Positions 35,806 through 42,024 of a stretch of 64,000 nucleotides of DNA are shown one piece after another. The stretch covers positions 285,763 through 349,762 of the forward strand of contig NZ_JACHEF010000003.1 in assembly GCF_014207355.1 (NCBI RefSeq), in the 5' to 3' direction. A program made the translations under genes and the position numbers. The stretch is from Mesorhizobium sangaii. GTDB taxonomy: Bacteria > Pseudomonadota > Alphaproteobacteria > Rhizobiales > Rhizobiaceae. Position 1 is the first letter of the stretch, and each line of letters opens with the position of its first letter. The notes under the pieces are model-generated. The model saw only the letters and a list, made by a program, of their open reading frames with translations, made no database searches and had not been told where the DNA came from.

Positions 35806-36306
35806 TTATGGATCGACGGTGAATTCGGCCCACATGCCGGCTCCATAGTGACCAGGCACGTTGCAGATAAGCAGGTATTTTCCAGCCTTCAGATCGACGG
35901 TCAATGTGCCTGATTTGCCGGGATCGAGTTCCGAAACTTCGCCCTTGTCGCCAGCCTTGTCTTCGTCGACCCGGTTCTCGTTCTCAAGATAGGGAAGCGG
36001 CTTGCCAGGTTCGGCAAGGTACATCACGATCATTTCGTGGACCGTGTCCTTGGAGTCATTGATCACTTTGAATGTGACCTCCCCGGCCTTCACAGCACCC
36101 GGCGAAGCCTTGATGCCCATGGTCGCTTTGGCGATATCGAGTCCTTGTGTTGCATAGGCGAGCCCCATTGCCATCTCAGTGCTCGCGCCCTTGTCCCACA
36201 GCGATATCTGGACAAGCGAAGCAGCCTGGACGGCGCCGGCATGGCCGGCCATCAGTATTGTGGCAGCAGCGAGCCCGAGCGCTGCCCTTCTCAATATACT
36301 TTTCAT
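35806..36306 (-). CDS. Exported cupredoxin-like protein
   Basis: A 166-residue periplasmic protein. A signal peptide (ending AGAVQAAS) is followed by a linker and a cupredoxin fold: IKASPGAVKAGEVTFKVIND, DTVHEMIVM with a ligand His, and the copper loop LLICNVPGHYGAGMWAEFTV with Cys, His and Met in type-1 spacing. It should bind one copper and carry electrons or buffer copper. GGAGAG precedes ATG 36306. A second cupredoxin gene lies 148 bases upstream on the same strand. Confidence 0.88.
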   Translation of the reverse strand: MKSILRRAALGLAAATILMAGHAGAVQAASLVQISLWDKGASTEMAMGLAYATQGLDIAKATMGIKASPGAVKAGEVTFKVINDSKDTVHEMIVMYLAEPGKPLPYLENENRVDEDKAGDKGEVSELDPGKSGTLTVDLKAGKYLLICNVPGHYGAGMWAEFTVDP

Positions 36307-36454
36307 GACGATCTCTCCATCGGGACGGCAGCGGAGGCGCTCTACGTCCCCGTCACTATTCGTTCATGAAGGTCACCCACCGTCCTTGCGCCAGATCAAA
36401 CCGCGCGCCACCATGCGCCTTGCGACGGCTCGGATGCTCGGGCTCGAGATGCCG

Positions 36455-36757
36455 CTATTTCGTCGCGACCGTGCCCTTCATCGAGCTGTGGATCGCACAA
36501 TGGAATGCGTGTGCGCCGGCAGCTGATATCTTGACCTTGGCACTCTTGCCTGTGGCGAGATGGCCAGTGTCGAAGGAGCCGTCGAGCGCGGTGGCGGTAT
36601 GCGTCATCGAGTCGGCATTGGTGAAGGTGATGGTATCGCCAACGGCGATCGAGATTTTCGACGGGTTGAATTTCATGCCCTTGATCTGGACCGCATGATT
36701 CGCGGCGTAGGCTGGCATGGCAAAGGCAAGAAGAGCAAGAACGAGCATGGTGCGCAT
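36455..36757 (-). CDS. Amicyanin/plastocyanin-like cupredoxin
   Basis: A 100-residue small blue copper protein: signal peptide (ending AMPAYAA), IKGMKFNPSKISIAVGDTIT, ligand His in MTHTATAL, and the loop AFHCAIHSSMKGTVATK with Cys-X2-His-X3-Met. This is the amicyanin/pseudoazurin-like spacing. AGGAGG lies 9 bases before ATG 36757. Probably a soluble periplasmic electron carrier. Confidence 0.9.
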   Translation of the reverse strand: MRTMLVLALLAFAMPAYAANHAVQIKGMKFNPSKISIAVGDTITFTNADSMTHTATALDGSFDTGHLATGKSAKVKISAAGAHAFHCAIHSSMKGTVATK

Positions 36758-36927
36758 GATGGATTTCCTCCTGAGCGCGAACCCTCATCCTACGCTAACG
36801 CTGGCGTAAGGCCTGTTATGCCCACGAAGCCGAAACTTTTTTTGCGCACGCGTCGTGCGGGCGTTGAGGTTCCTCCGCGAGCCCTGCATCTCGTTGCCGT
36901 CGATGATGCCGCTTCGCCTTCGCGCAG

Positions 36928-37041
36928 CTAACCATCCTGCGGTCGCGCCTTCCGCAGCCTCACCCCGGCGCCGCCGCCATTCTCGGGGATGAACTCTACG
37001 CCAGCCGTTTCGAGGGCGCGTTCAATAGCGGCTAAGATCGC
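36928..37041 (-). pseudogene. C-terminal fragment of a small regulator-like gene
   Basis: Reads AILAAIERALETAGVEFIPE then NGGGAGVRLRKARPQDG and a stop. The tail ALExAGVEFxxENGGGxGVRLR is the usual end of short rhizobial XRE-type helix-turn-helix regulators, as I remember them; the DNA-binding part is missing. The frame continues upstream to 37179, but that part is the antisense of an IS5-family transposase remnant. Confidence 0.5.
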
Positions 37042-37062
37042 AGCGCTCCGATCTGCTTCAGC

Positions 37063-37224
37063 CCATATCTCTACCGCGCACGCAACCGCGTAGAGCGGTT
37101 CTTCAACAAGATCAAGCAATGTCGTTGGGTGGCAACGCGCTACGATAGGCTTGCCGCCAACTACCTTGCCTTCGTTCAACTCTAATCAGGCTATGGCTGC
37201 GCATTAAATGAGTCCGCGTCCTAG
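37063..37224 (+). mobile_element. IS5-family transposase remnant
   Basis: The plus strand reads YLYRARNRVERFFNKIKQCR then WVATRYDRLAANYLAFVQL, the C-terminal signature of IS5-family transposases (last Glu of the DDE triad in RVERFF). A stop follows, but after a small frameshift the text continues as (S)IRLWLRIN and ESAS, the usual C-terminus. The rest of the element is gone. It seems to have broken the gene now ending at 36928. Confidence 0.78.
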
Positions 37225-37408
37225 CTGCTAATGGAACGGAAACGGCTATTCTCCAGACGCCGCGTCTAATCAACTAGCACGATGAACGGTTTGTGCTTCG
37301 GCCGTTCGTGCCAAATGACTTGACGCAGATCGGGCATGTCGACCGTCTGGCCGCAGCTAATGACCAATGCGCATGACGTGAATGGCGCGGGTCCTGTGGC
37401 ATTACTTG

Positions 37409-37591
37409 TCACCAGCCTTGGCTGAACACGACCGTTCCGTCGTCTTTGCGGACTTCTACTGAGACCACGCCATCGTTCCGGCGTCTCGCCGGGAGCATGC
37501 TGGTCGCATGGCCCTTGGCGGTCTTATAGTCGTTGAACGGCGTCTGTCCCAAGATGCCTGTCTTCGTGTACCAAATCACTGTGTAGGCCAC
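37409..37591 (-). CDS. Small hypothetical protein
   Basis: A 60-residue protein (MAYTVIWYTKTGILGQTPFN ... VEVRKDDGTVVFSQGW). A GGAGG site sits 6 bases before a GTG at 37591, with an ATG one codon earlier; I chose the GTG because of spacing. The beta-rich, Trp-flanked layout with the end RKDDGTVVFSQ recalls short rhizobial hypothetical proteins; no function known. Confidence 0.6.
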   Translation of the reverse strand: MAYTVIWYTKTGILGQTPFNDYKTAKGHATSMLPARRRNDGVVSVEVRKDDGTVVFSQGW

Positions 37592-37689
37592 CATCACCCT
37601 CCAATGTACTGCCGAGCCTAAAGCGGACAAGCCGGCCCAATAAAGACCGGCTTGTCCGCAGCCGAAAAAGCTCGCGCAAACTGAGTACG

Positions 37690-37908
37690 TTATGCACTGT
37701 GATGGACGTGGTGGACGTGGTGGATGTGGTGGATGTGGTGGTAATGATGGTGGTAATGATGGATGTGGTGGTAATGATGGTGATGATGGTAGTTTGCCGG
37801 CTGCTTGTCGTGAAGGCGATGCGGGTTGGCGGCGTTTGCCACGCCCACGGCCAGTGGCAATGAGAGGGAGAGTGCCGCTGCGAGGGCGTACATCAGGGGC
37901 TTTTTCAT
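37690..37908 (-). CDS. Small secreted histidine-rich peptide
   Basis: A 72-residue protein with a clear signal peptide (MKKPLMYALAAALSLSLPLA to ANAA). The mature part is almost entirely His and Tyr/Ile/Val, in HHYHH, HHIHH and HHVHH steps, about half His. Such tails bind Ni, Zn or Cu. The DNA is a GTGATGGTG-type imperfect repeat that can slip, so the length may vary between strains. It follows two other small secreted proteins on the same strand, with two cupredoxins about 1 kb further on. Confidence 0.75.
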   Translation of the reverse strand: MKKPLMYALAAALSLSLPLAVGVANAANPHRLHDKQPANYHHHHHYHHIHHYHHHYHHIHHIHHVHHVHHSA

Positions 37909-37958
37909 AACGTGTTCCTTTACGTGTCTGTTACTGGTTTGAATTATGCGCGCTAAGA

Positions 37959-38234
37959 TCAGGTCTTGGGGGCGTCTTTCTTCACAGCCTTCTTAGGTGC
38001 CTTCTTGACCGGGCACTTGTGCGTCTTGGTCGGCTTGCAGGACGCGGTCTTCTTGGAGGCCTTTTTCGGAGCTGCCTTCATCGGAGCTGCGGTGGCCGGA
38101 GCAGTAGCTGCCGGCGCGGTGGTGGTCGAAGCAGCCGGAGCAGCGGTCGTGGTGGCGGCGGCGTTGCCGAGAGCCGGCATCGAGAAGGCGAGCGCGACGG
38201 CGAGACCGGTTGCGGAGAGGAGAGACTTTTTCAT
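37959..38234 (-). CDS. Small secreted Ala/Thr/Lys-rich protein
   Basis: A 91-residue protein: signal peptide (MKKSLLSATGLAVALAFSMP, cleavage near GNAAA), then a low-complexity ATTTAAPAAST region and a basic tail KKASKKTASCKPTKTHKCPV, KKAPKKAVKKD with two Cys. AAGGAAA lies about 8 bases before ATG 38234. It may bind nucleic acid, polysaccharide or envelope; no family assigned. It is between two other small secreted proteins, probably one operon. Confidence 0.7.
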   Translation of the reverse strand: MKKSLLSATGLAVALAFSMPALGNAAATTTAAPAASTTTAPAATAPATAAPMKAAPKKASKKTASCKPTKTHKCPVKKAPKKAVKKDAPKT

Positions 38235-38271
38235 GGCTTCGTTTCCTTTGTATGCGGGTCGAGTTTGAGTG

Positions 38272-38571
38272 TTACTGAACCGGGTCGTTCGGTGTGACAC
38301 CAAGCAGCTTCAGAGCGTTGGCGAGCATCCGGATACCCTGTGCCTGTTTCTTGGCGGCGCAGTACCGATTGCCCTTTCTCTGAAGTGCCTTTGCCGCGGT
38401 GACCTTCGTTGCCGTGGCATGAGTTTCGAGGGCTTCATCAAGCTGGTGGCTGAGATTGGTGCAACGCTCGCTCCGGGTAAGGGCGGGCTTTGCATCCGAC
38501 TGTTCGACCGCCGCTGCCACGAGCGACATGGCGAACACCGCACTCATCAAGCTGGTCGAAATTTTTGTCAT
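38272..38571 (-). CDS. Small secreted helical protein
   Basis: A 99-residue protein with a signal peptide (to about EQSDA) and a mature helical domain, SERCTNLSHQLDEALETHAT and NRYCAAKKQAQGIRMLANAL, with two Cys. First of three small exported proteins encoded in a row with gaps of 37 and 50 bases. Function unknown. Confidence 0.7.
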   Translation of the reverse strand: MTKISTSLMSAVFAMSLVAAAVEQSDAKPALTRSERCTNLSHQLDEALETHATATKVTAAKALQRKGNRYCAAKKQAQGIRMLANALKLLGVTPNDPVQ

Positions 38572-38916
38572 CAGGTCCGAAGAGCCCTCAACGACTTTCG
38601 GCGGCCCGTGGTGTGGCCGCGAGCCATGATGCGCTCCGTATTTGTCTGCGATGTTTCTGAATTGTTTCTGGATTGTAGAGAATTGTTTCCGCCTGATGTT
38701 TCACCCCAAGGGGCCCTTTGTGCGTTTCAATGGGGCCGTGCCGGGCGCACGGCGTGGTGTGACGCGCGTGATCTGGATGACTTGACGGAACATTAGCGAC
38801 TTCTAAATATTCTCGCTTACGGAAGGCGGTGCCCTCCATCGCTTGCCGAAGATCGGGTGTCCTCCTGATCGGCCCGCGCTAGCCCGCAAGCGGCGCGGGC
38901 TTCAGTGAGGAACAGG
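38572..38916. other. Intergenic with hairpin before a small ORF
   Basis: No gene supported. At 38872-38900 an inverted repeat (GCCCGCGC, 13-base loop, GCGCGGGC) lies 7 bases before the ribosome site GAGGAACAGG of the small gene at 38917. It may be a terminator of earlier transcription or a leader structure controlling that gene. Confidence 0.4.
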
Positions 38917-39069
38917 ATGATCTACAAACCGGCCACAACCTACATCGTCAACATATGCGAATGCGGGTCAGGCGGAAGAAGGATGGTCCCTCTCGTGCCG
39001 AGGGCAAGAGAGGAAAGCTTGGCTGCCGCCAGACCAAGTCGCTTCCGGCAAACAAAGCTCGCCATGTAA
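38917..39069 (+). CDS. 50-residue peptide (KPxTTYxV type)
   Basis: ATG 38917 to TAA 39069, with GAGG 7 bases upstream, encodes MIYKPATTYIVNICECGSGG then RRMVPLVPRAREESLAAARP and a basic tail. The N-terminus resembles that of the 26-residue peptide at 35698. The pair of Cys (CEC) is notable. No family known. Confidence 0.5.
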   Translation: MIYKPATTYIVNICECGSGGRRMVPLVPRAREESLAAARPSRFRQTKLAM

Positions 39070-39254
39070 TAGTGACTGGAAGCCGACTTTCCACCGAGAA
39101 CGGTGCGACCCGGCGCCCCTCTTTTGACACTGAACAAACCAAGGGCGCCGAGTCTTTACCGGCGGCGCTTTGAGGGAAGCGGCGCCGAGAAGTGAGCATA
39201 GCGCTCTCGCTAGAGTTGTCGGAATACAACCTTTAGGATGATGGCCGCTGCTGC

Positions 39255-39344
39255 CTACATCCTGATCGAGACATACGACAACAGGTAAATGATCGCGATG
39301 GTCGCCGTAGCGAGTACGACCCATACGCCCAAGCTGCTCATGCT
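39255..39344 (-). CDS. Possible 29-residue membrane peptide
   Basis: From ATG 39344, with GAGGAAGC immediately upstream, the minus strand encodes MSSLGVWVVLATATIAIIYL and LSYVSIRM, a single membrane helix. The frame is open upstream to 39731 and contains another hydrophobic stretch (VAVCISIISACACSTFSAWA), so it could instead be the end of a two-helix protein. Confidence 0.35.
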   Translation of the reverse strand, partial: SMSSLGVWVVLATATIAIIYLLSYVSIRM

Positions 39345-39831
39345 TCCTCGCTCTGGCAAGGCGTTGGGATGGAGGACGCCGGCCCAGGCGGAAAAGGTAC
39401 TACAAGCACAAGCTGAAATAATCGAGATGCAGACGGCTACGGTGTGATCGCGGAACCAACCTCCAGCCGCGCCGTTTGTGTCGGGCGCTGCCCGAAACTT
39501 GCACCCAGGCCCTTCCGGCCTTGCATTTGCCCGATGCTTCTCCCCGAGGCAGCGGGCTAATAGGCACTCAATGCGCAGTGCTCTACCTTCGTTGGCCAAT
39601 TTTGGTAGCGGGGAGGCCCGACCGGCCTTCATGGTGACGCAGGATTGCGGGGCCGGGCCTGCGCCGGACATTGTTGGGATGCCGGGCAGGTGGCCTGCGC
39701 GGTCCCCGGAATACCAGGCCCCCCTAAGCACCGGCCTTTACCCTTACGGCAGGGCGCTGCTCCCCTTTTGGAACCAAATCAGAGTTTGCAGCTTGTTAGC
39801 ATTCAACGAATGAATGCATAAGGCGCGCCTA
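39345..39831. other. Mostly empty stretch
   Basis: Apart from the possible N-terminal extension of the membrane peptide noted before, I see no supported gene here. Long frames on both strands have no recognisable product. Confidence 0.3.
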
Positions 39832-39945
39832 ATGTTCAGTGACAAAGAAACACGATTTTTAGAAGCAGGGCTGTTCGCTGCCGTGCCGCTATCTATCCTG
39901 ATCGCGGTGGCGATGGTTAGCCTTACGTTCGGCTGGTTTGGATGA
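39832..39945 (+). CDS. 37-residue membrane peptide coupled to DUF768
   Basis: ATG 39832 to TGA 39945 encodes MFSDKETRFLEAGLFAAVPL then SILIAVAMVSLTFGWFG: a charged N-terminus and one membrane helix. Its stop overlaps the DUF768 start (ATGA at 39942-39945), which suggests a coupled pair. A decayed equivalent precedes the other DUF768 gene. Confidence 0.5.
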   Translation: MFSDKETRFLEAGLFAAVPLSILIAVAMVSLTFGWFG

Positions 39946-40163
39946 GCACGCGCGGAACCGACTTTTTGTACAAATGGATGGCGTCCAACGTCCCTGAGAC
40001 GGCTGGCGAAGATGTCATCTCAGTTGCCGACCTCACGCAAAAGCTGCTCGCCGACGCCAGGTCGATAGGCATCTCCAGCACCGAGATTGAGGAAGACACC
40101 GGCAGCGTCTACGAAGCAATTCTGGACGCGATCGTACATCATGACGTCGGCGTGGCGGACTGA
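39942..40163 (+). CDS. DUF768 protein, copy 2
   Basis: A 73-residue, acidic, helical protein (MSTRGTDFLYKWMASNVPET, VISVADLTQKLLADARSIGI, SSTEIEEDTGSVYEAILDAI) of the DUF768 family. There is no signal peptide. This copy looks intact and can serve as reference for copy 1. Its start overlaps the stop of a 37-residue membrane peptide. Confidence 0.82.
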   Translation: MSTRGTDFLYKWMASNVPETAGEDVISVADLTQKLLADARSIGISSTEIEEDTGSVYEAILDAIVHHDVGVAD

Positions 40164-40179
40164 TCGACGCCGCCAGGGC

Positions 40180-40587
40180 TTAATCCCAAAATGTGTCCCA
40201 GGCGTAGAGATCGTAGACAAACTCCCGGCCGTCCATCACCTTGCCGTTCTTGATTTCGAAGACGATGCAAGTGAGTACATCCAGCCGTTTGCCGTTCCGC
40301 TCCCCGGTATCGCGATGTACGGCGACAACGGATCCGTCCTCGCTCTCCGTTACGTGCAAAAGGTGGGAATTAAACGTCACGTGAGTTTCGCTTCCCAACC
40401 TGCTGAAGTAGCCAAAAATCGCTTCGTGCCCCTTGTAATCTCCGGCGAGCGAACTCTTCCCCGGACCGTGCCACGTGCAGGACTCGTCGTTCGTTTGCTT
40501 GAGCGTGTCCATGTCTCCTGCTTCGAACGCTGCATAACCGCGCCGTACGAGATCGGAGTTCTGATTTCTTGGCGTCACGTCTGCCAT
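40180..40587 (-). CDS. SnoaL-like / ketosteroid-isomerase-like protein
   Basis: A 135-residue protein with the NTF2-like cone fold: NSDLVRRGYAAFEAGDMDTL, the pocket segment CTWHGPGKSSLAGDYKGHEA, IFGYFSRL, and the ends VFEIKNGKVMDGREFVYDLY. This family includes enzymes and ligand binders; no substrate can be given. GGGGAGG lies about 6 bases before ATG 40587. It is convergent with the DUF768 gene and divergent from the ligase gene. Confidence 0.85.
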   Translation of the reverse strand: MADVTPRNQNSDLVRRGYAAFEAGDMDTLKQTNDESCTWHGPGKSSLAGDYKGHEAIFGYFSRLGSETHVTFNSHLLHVTESEDGSVVAVHRDTGERNGKRLDVLTCIVFEIKNGKVMDGREFVYDLYAWDTFWD

Positions 40588-40724
40588 GACTTCCTCCCCT
40601 TAACCGGGCGAACGGGTAGGTTTGCCGGTTGGCAAATCATAGGCCGTTCATTCGAATATTCAATTTTGCTAAAATTCTTAGGAACTAATAAGGGCACCAC
40701 TCCTTGAATCGCGATTCCGTGAGC

Positions 40725-41546
40725 ATGTGCATGCGTTTGAAGTTCATCGAGCCGCTAATGCCGACCTTGGTGGAGAAACCTCCTGAGGGCGACGGATGGA
40801 TTCATGAGGTCAAGTTCGACGGCTACCGGTCGCAGTTGATCATCAGGGATGCCGACGGCGTGCGCATCTTCACCCGCCGCGGTCTCGACTGGACATCCGA
40901 ATATCGCGACCTTGCCAAAGCCGCGGGCGAGCTCGATGTCGAGGATGCCGTCATCGACGGCGAGGTGATCGTCACCAATGAGGCCGGATTGTCCGACTTC
41001 AGGGGGTTGCGCAAGGCCATCACCAGTCGGCAGCAAGACCTCTATTTTGTCGCCTTCGATCTGCTGCATCTCAACGGTCATGATCTTCGCGACATGCCGT
41101 TGGAGGACCGGCGCGAGATCCTGCAGGCAATGATCCCCGCCGGCGGTCGCATTCAATTCAGCCAGGCGTTGCCGGGCGATGCCGCAAGCATTTTCCGTTT
41201 GGTCGATCAGGCCGGCCTTGAAGGCTTGGTTTCAAAGCGCAAGGACAGCAAATACCGAAGCGGTCCGTCGACCAACTGGCTGAAGGCGAAATGCTACTCG
41301 ATCGACGAATATGAACTGCTTGGCGTCGAGCGCGAGGCAGGTAAGCCTGCGTTCGCACTGATGGCGGATCGGGCGACCGGGAAGTATGTCGGCTCGGCTT
41401 TCATCAATTCCAGCCGTGCGATCCGCGACGGTATGAAGCGGGCGGCGACGCAGTGGGTCAAGCCGGGGCTGATCGGACGTGTGAAGCACCTGCGCGGCGA
41501 GGATGACTTGCGGCACGCATCGCTGCAGGATTTTCGGGAGGAGTAA
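40725..41546 (+). CDS. Stand-alone ATP-dependent DNA ligase (LigD ligase domain type)
   Basis: A 273-residue ligase with nucleotidyl Lys K30 in HEVKFDGYRSQL, followed by VIDGEVIV, LYFVAFDLLHLNG, GLEGLVSKRKDSKYRSG and WLKAKCY. It corresponds to the central domain of LigD, with most of the OB part (from about residue 190), but without phosphoesterase or polymerase domains. It is the third ATP-dependent ligase in the window. Start uncertain: ATG 40725 and ATG 40731 are close together, and a TTG at 40704 is in frame. Confidence 0.88.
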   Translation: MCMRLKFIEPLMPTLVEKPPEGDGWIHEVKFDGYRSQLIIRDADGVRIFTRRGLDWTSEYRDLAKAAGELDVEDAVIDGEVIVTNEAGLSDFRGLRKAITSRQQDLYFVAFDLLHLNGHDLRDMPLEDRREILQAMIPAGGRIQFSQALPGDAASIFRLVDQAGLEGLVSKRKDSKYRSGPSTNWLKAKCYSIDEYELLGVEREAGKPAFALMADRATGKYVGSAFINSSRAIRDGMKRAATQWVKPGLIGRVKHLRGEDDLRHASLQDFREE

Positions 41547-41550
41547 GGAG

Positions 41551-41749
41551 ATGCAATTGAATCACCGGTCTCGTTGTCCTGATAGTCTTAAGTGCAGCGG
41601 GAACCACTATAGCGTTGATAGCTACGTCCACCCAACTGCTGATCCATGAGGAAAAGGAAGTATCGGGCTTGTTCGCGTGCCAATTTTCACCGGAACAGGC
41701 GTGGAGCTCAACCATTCCAAAACCCGCTGCGAGCGGTTCGCCCTCGTAG
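41551..41749 (+). pseudogene. Frameshifted small membrane protein
   Basis: An ATG at 41551 lies directly after TAAGGAG, a strong ribosome site overlapping the ligase stop. The frame as given ends after 32 residues, but removing one A near 41561 gives MQLITGLVVLIVLSAAGTTI, ALIATSTQLLIHEEKEVSGL and FACQFSPEQ to a stop at 41747: one membrane helix and a short tail. It is either a recently broken gene or a sequencing error. Confidence 0.45.
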
Positions 41750-42024
41750 CGAAATAAACCAGATGGCTCCCTCTGCTCTTATGGCCTTGCCGGCGCCGCC
41801 ATGGATGGTATTTTGGCGCTGTGGCGGCTTCGTCAAGCCCTAGCTAATATAGATGAGCCCGCGTCATCCAATCGATGGAATGGAGCCCGCCATGGGCCGA
41901 TGCTACTTTGATGCGTGGCGCGGCTTAACCCCTTCGCCATATAGCGCCGGCTGAAGGAGATCCCCCTTAGTTATTAGTCTGCCGGGGCTCCCCCGGACGA
42001 GGAGGCCCAGGGAGGGCGGGCGCC

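Noticed and set aside
36928..37179. An intact 83-residue minus-strand gene
   Set aside because: The first half is antisense to an IS5-family transposase remnant, so the open frame is a chimera.
37690..37800. A CRISPR-like or tandem-repeat array
   Set aside because: The repeats are short, contiguous and code for His-rich protein; there are no spacers.
37692..37910. Plus-strand Gly-rich frame of 72 codons
   Set aside because: Complement of the His-rich repeat; no ribosome site.
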